Origin: Crotalaria pallida
Lineage: Eukaryota; Streptophyta; Magnoliopsida; Fabales; Fabaceae
Reading direction: 5' to 3'
Length of the DNA stretch: 64,000 bases
Assembly: GCA_037953625.1 (NCBI GenBank)
Contig: CM075651.1
Coordinates: forward strand, 158,109,501 to 158,173,500
The notes under the pieces were generated by a model that saw only the letters and a list, made by a program, of their open reading frames with translations, searched no databases and was not told the origin of the DNA. Position 1 is the first letter of the stretch; each line of letters opens with the position of its first letter. The translations under genes and the position numbers were made by a program. Positions 48,700 through 60,510 of the stretch are shown here, in pieces.

Positions 48700-49666
48700 T
48701 TTTTATAAAAATGTCAAGGTATCTTTATTAACAATGACACGAAAGAAGGACAAAACTTTTAGCCTATTGATTGGACACACCGCCATCACAAAATCACACA
48801 AATCCAATATGAACCAAATTTTAAAAAAAAATCAAAAAAAAAAATTGAGGATAAGAAAAAAGTGAAAGAGAAATTTGATGATCAATGTTGAAATAAATAT
48901 CACATACCTTTATGTCTCGTCAATCAATAGTTAAATATAGGATTTTTTTATGAGTGGTTTTGGTGTGGTGCGCAGATGTTGAATATATAGAAGGATTCTA
49001 GGTTTTTGGGTTTGAGGGGAAAAAGTAAAAAAAATTGGGGGTAATATTAATTTGGGCCAGAATAAATAATAATATAATTTCATTAAAAAAGGGTAAAATT
49101 GATATATGATTTATTGAAAGCTCTTATTTTTTTCTCAAAGCTATCTGATGTAACTTTCTCAAAGCTAGCTTTTAAAAGCTATAAGCTTCTTTTTTGAAAG
49201 TTATAAGCTTCTTTCATCTTTTGTTCACCAAACAGCTCCAGTAACTTATTGACCAAATCAATAAGCTAAAAGCTACTAGATAAGCTATAAGCTTGTCATA
49301 CCAAACACACTCTAAGAGTATTTTAGCTAACTATGAGCTTTTAGATTTAATCAATAAGCTATTAGTCTCGTTCGGTGAACATAAATTAGAAATAGCTTAT
49401 ATCTTTTAAAAAAATGAGCTTGTAACTTTTGAAAGCTAATTTTTAAAAAGCTACTTGAAGTAACTTTCAATAATTCATATACCAACTATACCCTCAAACA
49501 ATTTTCAAAATTATTTACCTACAATGGTGACATTTAGTTTTTAATTAATTAATTATTTAATTAATTATTAATTATAATTTAATAGTTTTGCCATTATTAA
49601 TCAATCAACTACATAATTAATAAATAAAGAAAATAATTTAATTAATTATAATTAATAATTTTTATA

Positions 49667-49936
49667 CTCCCTTCGGTCTCAATTATAAGCAAAAAAAGAC
49701 ACTTAATCAATGATCTTAAATATAAGCAAAAATAACTAATTTTCAATTTCCAATACAATCATTCATAAATTATCCTTATAAAGTGGTTGAATCATTTAAT
49801 TTTTGTTTAATTCTCAATATAAGTTTACTAAACTAGTCTACTTTTTATGAATTTGAGAAAATAAAAAATATCTAATTATTTTTTCTTAATACCTGTGTCG
49901 ATAGTTATTTTTGCTAATAAATAAGATTGAAAGGAG
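49667..49936. mobile_element. Stowaway-type MITE
   Basis: Termini CTCCCTTCGGTCTCAATTAT and AATAAGATTGAAAGGAG; TA both sides (49665-49666 and 49937-49938). Confidence 0.75.
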
Positions 49937-50081
49937 TATAAATTATAAGCTCACACATATATAAACTACTTTAACTGAAGTTACCCTTTACTCCATCTTC
50001 TGGCGGAGAGAGCCTATAGTCGGACACTATTGATAAAACTTTGTCCGATGGTTATACTCATCAATAACAATTCCGTTACTT

Positions 50082-50330
50082 TCACAGTCTCACATATATT
50101 TCATAAACATTGTTGCATTTATCACCGTCATCAATTAATGACTCACTCTTCTTTGTGAATTCTGTGAAATTTCTCATCAATGCAATGAAAAAGAGACTGT
50201 CAATCAAGGCATTTGATACCCTCCAGACTACATAAACGTTGATCACATCATCAATTTTTCCCTCTTTTTTAAAGTCAAACATTAATGGTTCCTTTTGGTT
50301 TGTGTAACCTGCAAAAATTTCGAATCTATG
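50082..50330 (-). pseudogene. possible orphan exon or gene fragment
   Basis: On the minus strand an acceptor-like TTTTTGCAG precedes an open stretch of about 75 codons ending in TGA. It contains FDFKKEGKIDDVINVYVVWR and FTEFTKKSESLIDDGDKCNN. Codon content is more gene-like than the surroundings. I do not recognise the family and no partner exons were found. Confidence 0.35.
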
Positions 50331-50399
50331 CAACATAAAAGAAGACTGTAAATTGGGGCAATCAAAACTTTTCATGCATTATTATTGATTGATACTAGT

Positions 50400-51285
50400 A
50401 CAATCGACCATCATAAATTATCACATACCTTAGTCATGTTTCCTTTTTATTTTCTACAGTAAGTTTTTATTATGTGAAAAATAATTTATACAAGCATTTT
50501 GTTAACCTCAATTTAATCATGTGAATACAAAGCAAATAATGAATTTTATTTAAAAAAAAATTGATGTATTTAATAAACTAAAATTTTTTAGAGTCGGTTT
50601 TTAAATAAAATTCATCATTTTTGAACTCTTTATAAATGAGTTTCTAAAAAAAAACAAAAATTAATTCCTTTTAAGATAAGAGAGATTTTTTAATTGAGTT
50701 TTATCTTTGTCAGCAAATACTCTTTTTTCATCTTACAATATGGTAAAGAATTGTAAAATAAAAAAAATTAAAAAGAGATATTTTAATGATTTGCTTAACA
50801 TATCAATTAGTTATCAAACAACTAATTTAATGCATTCGTATTAATTATTAACCAATCACAATTCAAAATTTGTAATTTCTGAGTTTTTTTATCAATTACT
50901 TTAATATTAATGAGACAAAAAAATGCCATTTTTTTTATCAAATAAGTTTTTTCAACCTCATGATTCTCTTAAATTAGTTGCACAAAACGAGAAAAGTTAG
51001 TTCAATATACTTCTTTCATCCCTAAATATAAACACTAAATAGTGGATTTATCAAGGTTTTTTAAGCTCTAAGATTAGTTTTAAATGACATTAATTATTTT
51101 TCTATTAACACTTTTATTTATTTGATATTTTAGAGTCACAATTATAATTATAAAATTAATTTAAAAATATATATAAAAAATTATTAATTTTAAAATTACT
51201 AATAATAATAATAATAACTAAATTTCTTACTAATATGCATAAAAAACCATCCCAAAAATTACTATATTTAAGGATAAAAAGAGTA
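50400..51285. other. intergenic, AT-rich
   Basis: No gene seen; short Stowaway-like remnants near 51010-51280. Confidence 0.35.
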
Positions 51286-51545
51286 CGCCTCCGTTTTTAT
51301 TTTTAAGAAAAAAATAATATTTTCACGGATATTAAGAAAGTTAGTTGAGTGCATTTAATATTTTCAAATTCATAGAAAATTTGATTACTTCTTGTATTGG
51401 GGAAACAAAAATTAAACATTACAACCACTTTGTAGAGATATTTTAAGAATGATTGTATTGAAAATAGAAAATTGATTAATTTTTACTTATATTTAAGACT
51501 ATTAACGAGATTTTTTTTCCTTCTTATAAACAAGATAGGAGGGAG
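51286..51545. mobile_element. Stowaway-type MITE
   Basis: Left end CGCCTCCGTTTTTATTTTTA and right end TTATAAACAAGATAGGAGGGAG, with TA on both sides (51284-51285 and 51546-51547). Confidence 0.7.
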
Positions 51546-52911
51546 TATCACATTTCCTTAAATTGGCAACTTGTTATAATTTGAAACTTAGGGTTGGGAT
51601 TGATATGATAATAGCAATGGATTACATGATTAATTAGGGGCTAGAAGGCTTTTAGGGGGGTTTTGTGGGGCTCAAGGTGGGGTCACTGGAAAGTGGACAC
51701 GGGGCATTCATGCGAAGGGTGGTGATGCAGATCATACTTATATTAGAGAGCATAGGGAGCATATGAAAGAGAAGAGTGGAGAGGCACATGGGTGGGTGTT
51801 AGGTTCAAGGAATTCATGTGAGCACATGTGCTTTCTCTCCTTTGTTTTGTGTCTCGTGGGACCATTTTTTTTATATGCTCACATCTCCACTCCACACACA
51901 GCTCACTCCTCAGTCCTCATCCCATAACGGGGTTACATAATTTTCAGTCAGATTTTGTTAAACTTTGTAACTTTCACTTTTACCCTCTCTATCTTATTAG
52001 CATATCCCACGATTCTTGCTGCGCGTCAGCTTATATATTCTTTATCTCAACAACCCATGCCATACACAAGCTAGCAACTTCATTTGAGTCTTACTGGCTA
52101 AGAATTCTTCCCAAGTTTCAACCCAATGGGAACAAATAATTATGTACTCCTTCCTACTACACTTCTTAGAATCTTCAGAAAGAAAGATGGTTGTGTTAAT
52201 TTCGTGTGTGCCTGACAATACCATGTACAAGTAATTAGTAATAAGGCAGTTAACTGGCTTGTTAAAATGTAAATAAATTAGAGCAGTAGTCTATCTTGTT
52301 TGATTACAGATTTGTTAATTATAAAAAAATAAAATAAAACTTTAATTTGATCTATGAGCTTTAAATTTCATAAGTCAGTTCAAGTAGTAATTTATGAATT
52401 GAAGCTTCTAAATTTTTTTACATTATTTTTTCATTTATTTGCTACTACTTAACTAGCTAATTTTATTAAGTACTGTATTTTCAATTCGATCGTTTAACTT
52501 ATTTTATTGAAAGTTCTTGACCCCTGCCTTTAGCCCTTTATAGGTTTTAGTTTGCATTTCAACCAATCGTAACAATTTCACCTGAAATGGCATCACCATA
52601 AATATCTCATGTATGCTGATGAAGATGCCTCTTGTGCGGGTTGGATAATCAAAACAACATTTACATGGTTGTATATTAACTTCTATTTAAAAAAATAATT
52701 TTTTGAAAGTGTTTTTTTTTATAAGCAATTTTTTTTTGAAAGTGTTTATTTAGAAAAATACGTATAAAATTAAAGTACTTGCATTACTTCATATTTTCAA
52801 AAATAAAAATCCAATGTCGAAATTAACAGAGAAAATTACATCTATAATATGTGATGTGTTATATAACTATATATATAAGTCTAACTTGGGTGACGTTGGG
52901 TCTGTTATATA
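51546..52911. other. intergenic with a GC-richer segment
   Basis: 51600-52240 is less AT-rich, with pyrimidine-rich tracts like a plant leader (CTCACATCTCCACTCCACAC) and a weak hairpin near 51775-51845. No domain-bearing ORF. It may be an unrecognised transcript. Confidence 0.3.
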
Positions 52912-53185
52912 CTCCCTCCGTCCCTAAATATAAAGCCTCTTTGGGGGATTTCACGTTCATTAAGAAAGTGAAATAATTTAGTTAATTGTATTGGAAATGT
53001 GAACTTTTGATATGTAATTTCAAAATTACTCCTATTAATATTATTGAGAATCTAAAAAGTGTTAAATAAATAGGGGTGTTTCTAGAAAAAAAGTAATTAA
53101 TGATCATTAAAAATTGATATGAGGCTTTATAAATAAGAACAAAATAAAAGTGTCACAAAGGCTTTATATTTAGGAACGGAGGCAG
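52912..53185. mobile_element. Stowaway-type MITE
   Basis: Termini CTCCCTCCGTCCCTAAATAT and ATATTTAGGAACGGAGGCAG with TA on both sides. Family shared with 43467-43739. Confidence 0.85.
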
Positions 53186-53532
53186 TATGATATACTCCGT
53201 TTTTTAGGCTCCGATCCTAAAAAAAACAGTAGAACTTGAGTCAACTTATTTAAATGTTTATATTACACAGAGGTATTCACTTCATGGTTAAGAGATTCAA
53301 AACATTTTTTTGGACTTTTATATAGCCTAATACAAAATAGGGGATTTTTTTTAGTAAGTATATTATATTAATATATAATTAGTACAAGTAATTTTGTAAA
53401 TATTATAGTAATTTTTTTAATTACTTATGCATATTAATTAAACAAGTGAAGTTTTTGTCAAGAGTTCAAACCTTAACTACAAAATGCACGAGTATTGTTT
53501 TAGGAAATGAAGGTTTTAATACATTAAAATTT

Positions 53533-53998
53533 AGTGTATGTTTGGTAAAATTATCTTATAGCTGTGAGCTTATAATTAATAGTTGTGAGTTTTTAGTTGA
53601 TAGATGTGAATCTAGCGGTCGAAAGTTGTGGGATTATTGTATATAAAAAGTTATAGTTGTATAACTAACTTATTGAAGTAAAGCTATTTGACAAAATTAA
53701 CTGTGCAATTATAGCTGAAATTTATTAAATGACTTAAAAGACATAAATTAGCCAAAATATATTATTATAATCAGGAAAAAAATAGAGGGCAAAATTGAGA
53801 TACGTATCATTTATTAAAAGCTTTTTTATTTTTTGGATGAAGTACTAACTTTCAAAAGATATATATGCTTCCTTTTTGAAAGTTATAAGCTTCTATTATT
53901 TTTTTTATCAAACAATTTTAGTAACTTATTAACTAAGTCAATAAACTAAAAGCTATTACTGGATAAGTTATAAATTTGTCTTACCAAACTCAACCTCA
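53533..53998. mobile_element. Tourist-like MITE, copy F
   Basis: Ends GTATGTTTGGTAAAATTATC and the complement of GTCTTACCAAACTCAACC. Related to copy C. Decayed. Confidence 0.6.
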
Positions 53999-54106
53999 GA
54001 TATTTTATTTTTGTTATGATTGCCATTGTAACGGAAATGAACTCTCCACCTTCAATTAAACCCAATAATTCTAATGATTTCATAGTATTAATTAAATAAA
54101 ATAAAT

Positions 54107-54296
54107 ACCAACATGGGTTGGTCAAGTGGTAGCTCACTTGATCCCTTAACTAACTGGTCTCGAGTTCGAGTCTTGGGTATGGAGTAACCCTCGCCGAGAG
54201 ACCCCTACCGCTTAGTGCGAGCTCAGTTGGGTCGGACCAGACGAGTCGGATTCTGGATAAACCAAATCCGGGTACCGATTGGTGTAAAAAAAAATC
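54107..54296 (+). mobile_element. tRNA-derived SINE
   Basis: A box TGGTCAAGTGG (54119-54129), B box AGTTCGAGTC (54163-54172), A-tail. An exact 13-bp duplication AAATAAAATAAAT flanks it (54094-54106 and 54297-54309). Confidence 0.9.
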
Positions 54297-54915
54297 AAAT
54301 AAAATAAATTATTTTCAAATATCTTATGCATTAATCAAAGTTAAAGAAAATTTTGAAATTTGAGAATCTTTATCCCCTTGTAACCCTCTTTAGCAACACA
54401 CTTTCACTGTTTACCTGTACACAGATGTAAACTTAGGCCTTAAGTCGTTGATGAGCTCACTAATCTTAATCTATTCTCACCCCACATATCTAACACAGCA
54501 TAACTCATAAAGCTACTTAGATTATCTAAATAAAAATGGGGATTTGGGTATTAGGGTAAAAAAATAAAATAAAATTAGAAGATGAAGGAGTAGTAGACGC
54601 CCTTGTTGTTGAGCGTGAAGGCCACACCAATACACAGTATACTCACTCGCTTATTATTACTTACTCCAATCCAAAACTTGGTTAAATTTGTATTGTGAGA
54701 GTTGTCCAAAAAACCAGTGGGACCAGCTTCGTTGGCATTGACATTTCTAGAGCTCTACAATAATTTAACATCTTCCCCTTTTTTCCCTTCTTCATTAGCT
54801 TTCCTTCTTCCATTCCCATATAACTCTCTCAATCTCTCTCTCTTTCTCTTTGTTTCTCACACGCCATTTTCATTTTTTTTTATTGTTATATAAAAATATC
54901 CATCATCTCTAACTC

Positions 54916-55398
54916 ATGGAAGAAGAAAACACAGAAACACAATCATCATCAAGCATACCCACATTTCTGATGAGACAAGACTCTGCTTCTTCTGTTGTCA
55001 CTCATGGTGCTGTTCATAAGTCTCTGCATGTCCTCCGCCGAAGCCGGAGGCTTTGGCGGAGAGACGGTAGCAGCAGGGAACTGATGAAGGTGCAGCATCA
55101 TCAGCATCAGCATCAGCATCAGATAATAAAAGAAGTAGTAGTGAATGAAGAGAATAATAATAATGGTGGAAGTTGTGTTGAGAAAGAAGAAGAAGAAGAT
55201 GATGATAGAGAAGAGATAGAGGAGAAGATTCATGCATTGCAGAAGATTGTGCCAAATGGAGAGTCATTAGGAGTGGACAAGCTGTTTGATGAAACTGCAG
55301 AATATATAATGGCTTTGCAGTCACAAGTCAAAGCCTTGAGGACTCTTACTGGTTTCTTTGAGAAGTTGGAGAAGGAGAAGACCAAGTTTGGAGGTTGA
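54916..55398 (+). CDS. atypical HLH transcription regulator, PAR1/PAR2-like
   Basis: Intronless, 160 aa. The HLH domain is at about residues 99-148 (EEKIHALQKIVP, GVDKLFDETAEYIMALQSQV, LRTLTGFF). The preceding segment is acidic (EKEEEEDDDREE, 89-100) instead of a DNA-contacting basic region, so the protein should dimerise without binding DNA. The C-terminus KFGG matches PAR1/PAR2, negative regulators of shade-avoidance and auxin responses that act by sequestering bHLH factors. UPB1/IBH1-type proteins are alternatives. A basic patch RRSRRLWRR (41-49) may be a nuclear signal. An HQHQHQHQ run (62-69) comes from a CATCAG microsatellite. The leader is CT-rich, typical of plant 5' UTRs. The start is the first ATG after that leader. 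Confidence 0.85.
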   Translation: MEEENTETQSSSSIPTFLMRQDSASSVVTHGAVHKSLHVLRRSRRLWRRDGSSRELMKVQHHQHQHQHQIIKEVVVNEENNNNGGSCVEKEEEEDDDREEIEEKIHALQKIVPNGESLGVDKLFDETAEYIMALQSQVKALRTLTGFFEKLEKEKTKFGG

Positions 55399-57200
55399 TA
55401 TATAATATATAATCAGCTCAACAACTAATCATATCCTTCTTCAACAATATCATCATCATCATCATCATCATGGAATGGAACCTTAGGTTAGGTTCTTATG
55501 TTTTTACCATTAGACTCATTAGATAGAATTTTTTATTTTTATTTTTTAATTTGCATCTTATCTTTTTTGGTTTCTTGATGTTGTACACTTGTACTTTTGG
55601 TTGGGATCGAGGAAAAACAATTCCCATGTTCTTAGATTTTTTATTTGTTTAATTTATCTATCTATATATATGTATCTTGATAGTTTATATTCTTAATTAG
55701 TCCGCATGAGGAGAGGTTTGGATAAGGGCTAGTAGTAGTATTACATAAGTTCTTATGAATTTTTGAGTAATTTGTTCCGGCTAGTGGCCAATCTTGTTCT
55801 GTTTTCATAATCTCTTGAGAGTCAGAGCTTAGAACTTAGAGAATGCATGAAAGTTAAAATGGCACTATAGTAGTAAGATGTGCTTTCAATTGCTTGATGT
55901 ATGTGGGCTGTATAGACTGTAACGGAGTTTGTTTTTCATCCTGGTCCAGTGGGCCAGCCTATTGGGTCTAAAAATCTGGATGAGATCAGACATTGTCAAA
56001 AGCAACATGGCACATACACATGTTCTCATTGGTCACTTTCTCTCTTTATTTTTGTTGTGAAAAACTTTGCTTTGGGGGTTTTTGGAATAGGGTTGTTTGA
56101 CTTTTTTGGCGGTTAGCCATTACACCCCCATTAACTTGGGATTAGAATGCGGTATACAGAAAAAGAGAGCATTCTACTTGACGGGTTCATAAAGTTCACA
56201 TGGGCACATCACATGGCTTCTTTACTAATCCGAGGATGATCTTCATTAATTTAGGATAAAACCATATGTTGGGGGTGTTAGCAAAATCAATTGTGACATA
56301 AACCGGAGTTTGATGACTCTTCACCGTACTCCTTGGTCTCTAATAGTGTAAGGGAAAAAATGTTTATTAGTAAAAAAAAATAGTTAACTTCATTTAATAA
56401 TTCTAACATCTTCATATTATAATTTTTTTCATATTAAATTTTTTTCTTATATTTAAGATCGAAAAAATGTCTCTTTTGTTTATCAAAGATGAACATAGTT
56501 TCAAAATAAAGATTTAAATCCTCTAACTCTGTAAAAGGGCTTTGGTGTATTTTGGAACTCTCACCGCAAAAAGTCATTAATTTAATAAGTTGGAGTGCCT
56601 TTAAAATCACATATAGTTGATGCATAGTTTGAGTCTTATAAAGAGGCTAACGATGATTTGATCCTTGACTGTATTTACGAAAAAAAGAACTTTGTTAGGA
56701 AAAAGGTTGGATTTCATTAGAAGATCACTCTCTTTTGAAACGATCGGTCTTAAGGATAGGCTTGATGTATTTTTTCTTTCAATGCTCATAATTTATTTTT
56801 CAAAAAATAATAGTAATAAACTTCTCTAATCCTTTATGCTTGCGTTCTCTACCACGCTGAGCTAAACGAGCTACCTCTCGGGAATTAGAATTGGAAACAA
56901 ATAAAATAATAATTTTTTTTACTACTGAAGAATTTTTTTTTGGTAAACTACCAAGGATATTTTCTAAACGATATCCAAACTAATTCTCTCATAGGCGTCA
57001 AAGCCTTTTCATATCCACAACATGGATAAAATTTCTGACATTATCTTTAAGAAACTCAGTCATCTGCGAGTCGTGCATAGCCTTATTAATGACATAATAA
57101 AATAATAAAATTTAATGAGATGAATTGATGATATAATTAAAATTTATTATATTTTCAATCTAATGCTTATCACTTGTTTTTACTTTTAGTCAAAAATCAA
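55399..57200. other. 3' UTR of the HLH gene and intergenic
   Basis: A CAT/ATC trinucleotide run lies at about 55449-55472 in the 3' UTR, and AT-rich 3' sequence follows to around 55680. Beyond it no gene is seen; a decayed Stowaway-like stretch lies near 56320-56470. Confidence 0.4.
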
Positions 57201-57329
57201 TAATCAATAATACTTTAAAAAAAAATAGAGGATATGCTTATATTGTTGAAACACCACCCATTTTCTAAGCATAATAATATCCTGATATAAAATATCAAAT
57301 AGTAAAATAATAAGCTAAGGGTCCACAGC

Positions 57330-57553
57330 ACAGCATTACACGGTTTTGGTGTTGGTCCATCTACACCTTGGCAACAAAATGCTAGCACATGTTCCAGAAG
57401 TCCATCTCCAACTGCTTGCAAACTTTCTTTACTAGTCACCATCACAGCCTGCAGCATTTTTGGAGAATAATCATGAGCACAATAGCACTTGAAACTACCT
57501 ATCTCTGGCCAGAAAGCGGCATCAATTTTGATCTTGAAAGAGGTTTTCCCCAT
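57330..57553 (-). pseudogene. gene fragment with exon-like signals
   Basis: On the minus strand, about 75 gene-like codons include FKIKIDAAFWPEIGSFKCYC and ESLQAVGDGLLEHVLAFCCQ. Splice-like sites (AATGCTGCAG before GCTGTG; CCAAG before GTGTAG) suggest part of a multi-exon gene. The frame runs into AT-rich DNA on both sides, and no further exons were found. Family not recognised. Confidence 0.4.
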
Positions 57554-57679
57554 ATATTTATATATAGGAGCTTCACCTCCAATTGGACTGGGGATGAAAT
57601 AGACACTCGATTATTGCGTCTAACCCAACCTATAAAAAAAATAATTATTGGGCTAGACCCGTTTTGTAAATGTTAATTT

Positions 57680-59003
57680 GCCATACTTAAATTTTGGAGA
57701 AAAGAAATTCTTTGAATTGATAGTTTTATTTTCTATTCAATAATGAAATAATTGAATGTTAAATTCACTTCAACTATTTCTAAAATGTTTTCAATTTATT
57801 TCTTTCTAAAATGATACTGTTAATTACCGAATTATTTATAAGCATTCTTTTAATCAACAATTGGCAAGAGGTAGTCTATATATGTATTTTTAAAAAAAAT
57901 TGATATGTATTTGTAATTTATTCATAATCTTTTTTTTTAAATCAAAAAAATATGAGTAAGAAAATCACACACATGCATGCATACGTTGTAGTAATAATTA
58001 GCTAGTATTATCTTGTGCAATGTACAGGTTCTAATGTTATTTGTACATTGCTTATTACTTGAGTACAAATTTCTAGAAACGTATTTATTAAGATGAAGCT
58101 TTGTTCCATTGACTCATCAAACTCGCATTTTTTTTATTCTAAATCCTAATGAGTAAAATTTATATGCATCAATGGCTACATAAATACATATTTTTTAGAA
58201 ACAAATTCAAAAAATTTCTGTTTGATTTAACCTTTATTAATTTTTTAAATGTTTAATTTAATTTTTAATAATTTTCTCATCCATGTTTAGATTGTCTATG
58301 TATTAAAAAAATATTGGTTGTTGTCTAATAGTTGACAATAATCTTGTCATTGATTTAATTTATGAAAATTGTGTCCGTCACTGTCGATAGATAGCGTGCC
58401 ACGTGATGTCATGTGAATTTTTTAAATTAAAAAAATTCAAATTTATTAAAAATAATTATAAATTGTATTTTTTTTTCTAAAAGAAAATCAATTTTTTTTT
58501 ATAATTTTGAAAAAAAGAATCAAGTAGTACCACGAAAAATATCTTCAAACTAAAAACTTAAATAAATCAAATACAATCTGTATCAAGTATGCTTAAGGTC
58601 CGTGTCTGATTTCATTACAAGCAACGTATTTGTGCAATCCTTCCTTATACCCTTTTCATACAAGCAATATTGTGCACCTATAGACAATATACAGTACTTG
58701 GAAAGCAATACAGGCAAGCAATATACGGAGTATATAATTACAAAGTATTACAGTACCTTTCGAAGGATAATGGTTATGCCCTTGGTGGTAAAATAGTTGG
58801 AATGAGAAATTTCAACCAGTACTCTTTCTAATATGCAAACGCGGCCTATTGGTGAATCTATAAGTTTTTGTATGTGACATATGGAAAAAACAGATTTTAA
58901 CTCACACTCAACAACTTCACTAGCCTTACATTAAACATAAATCTCGAACAAACTGGGCTGCGACCGGCGGGCTATTGTTGTGCTGGTCTTGGACTTCATT
59001 TTT
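57680..59003. other. intergenic, AT-rich
   Basis: No gene, RNA or repeat supported. Confidence 0.4.
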
Positions 59004-59011
59004 GTTTGTTT

Positions 59012-59864
59012 GAGTTTTGAATTACTGCCTCCATATTCGAGATTTTGGCCCCGATTTCACTTTTTATGGACAAAAATGTCCTTCTATATGTTAATTTTTC
59101 CGTCTCCCAATAGACGGAATTTATCCGTCTCAGAGCAGGCGAAATTTTCCCGTCTTATTAGTAACGGAATTTGTCCGTCCGTAAACGAAAGGCATTAAAT
59201 GTTTCAATTATCCGTCTTATTAGATACAGTTTTTGTTTCCAAGATAAAATATGAGAGTAAAGAGAGCATGAGGTATCTATCTTTTGATCTTGTGTAACTG
59301 AAAGATAGTAATAGAATCCATGTGATGTGCCTGTGTTTTCGGATGTATCTGGTTTTTTCTTATCTGATCTTCTTTTTATATTGCTTTTCAGTACCTTGAC
59401 TCCTTAAGTGTTTTTCCAGTTTCAAGAGTTGCAATACTGGGTGATAAAAAACCAACTGCTATCTTGGAGGTCAAGTCGTAGCTTCTATACACATGCTGGT
59501 TATTTCTTTAAGTGTCAGCTTAATGTTATGTAGGAGCTAACCATTTCTACCAATGCATAATTGACATTGTAACTCTTCAGTACAAGCACATGTAGTGGAA
59601 AGGTTCTTTACAAATCTGAATTATGATACCATTGATTAGGGACCTTTAGCTCATGTCTCAGTGCGTGGGTTGTTCATGGAAGGAACATCACATGCGGTAA
59701 ATGCCTTTCATCTAAGCAGAGACAGACAAATTTCGTGACTAAAAAGACAAAAAAATTCCGTCTATTGGGAGACGAAAAAATTAACATGAGAAGGGGCATT
59801 TTTGTCCATGAAAAAGTGAAATGGGAACCAAAATCTCGAATATGGAAGCCTTAATTCAAAACTC
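59012..59864. mobile_element. TIR element carrying an exon-like cargo
   Basis: 853 bp, flanked by the exact 8-bp duplication GTTTGTTT (59004-59011 and 59865-59872). Terminal inverted repeats start GAGTTTTGAATTA and extend at least 110 bp (shared CCATATTCGAGATTTTGG and GTCTCCCAATAGACGGAATT). The interior is not repeat-like. It contains a 78-nt stretch (59392-59469) bounded by TTGCTTTTCAG and GTCAAG that reads 26 codons. No transposase. Confidence 0.85.
59392..59469 (+). pseudogene. captured single exon inside the TIR element
   Basis: Between a strong acceptor (T-rich tract then TTTTCAG) and a GT donor, 78 nt are open and read YLDSLSVFPVSRVAIL followed by GDKKPTAILE, a plausible globular-protein segment. 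The flanking sequence looks like intron. The source gene is not recognised. Transposon capture of a host exon is the simplest reading. Confidence 0.5.
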
Positions 59865-59872
59865 GTTTGTTT

Positions 59873-60462
59873 TACGTGCTTAGTCGTATATTACACATAG
59901 TATCCAACTCATCTTACAGCATGTTTGCTTGTGCATTTTAGAAACTCAAACGCAGAAGCTGCAGACAGGAGGCTTCAAACTAAATGCGCGTATGGAGAGT
60001 CCTACCGCGGAAACAAACACATGCTTATTTAAACGTGTGTCAAAGTTGATGTGTTGCTTCGTCACATCAACACTTAACGATAATTCTTCAACAACAAGAA
60101 CTAAAATCAGAACATTTAAGCTAATTTTTTAGAGAGTAAAAACTTAATTAAATTTATATTCTAATTTTTAATGATATTAATCATTTATGTGTCATAAACG
60201 CCTATGTTCATTTAATATTTTTTAGAGTCTCAATGATAATTATAGAAATAATTTTAAAAAATTATAGAATTCCTAAGATCATCAATTACGATGTCAGTAA
60301 TAATATTAATTTACTTTTTTAATCTACATGCAAGTCTACTTAAGAGTTTATATTTAACGATAAATGGAGTATTTTGCTAATATTTAGAGACGCCCTTGAT
60401 AATTTTTTTTAGTCTTTATCGCAAGATAAACAACAAGACATATATGTATGTGCGTATGTGTG

Positions 60463-60510
<48 letters not shown>

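Larger units (their letters stand above)
46697..49312. mobile_element. Tourist-like MITE copy C, inserted in copy D
   Basis: Flanked by TAA on both sides (46694-46696 and 49313-49315), the classic PIF/Harbinger target duplication. Removing it restores copy D. Termini carry GTTTGG and CCAAAC. It contains Helitron 2. Confidence 0.65.
46676..49990. mobile_element. Tourist-like MITE copy D, host of a nest
   Basis: Inverted relative to copies A and B. It starts GGCTTTGTTCGGTGTGTC, is interrupted at 46697, and resumes at 49313 with the sequence expected from copy A (GAGCTTTTAGATTTAATCAA). The far end, near 49990, is decayed. A Stowaway-type MITE (49667-49936) sits in its distal half. Confidence 0.6.

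Noticed and set aside
51775..51845. miR156-like hairpin
   Set aside because: The arms contain GAGCAC-like and TTTCTCTCC-like pieces, but neither the mature miR156 sequence nor its star is present.
54949..55324. Minus-strand open frames of 94 and 108 codons opposite the HLH gene
   Set aside because: Shadows created by trinucleotide-type repeats in the HLH coding sequence.
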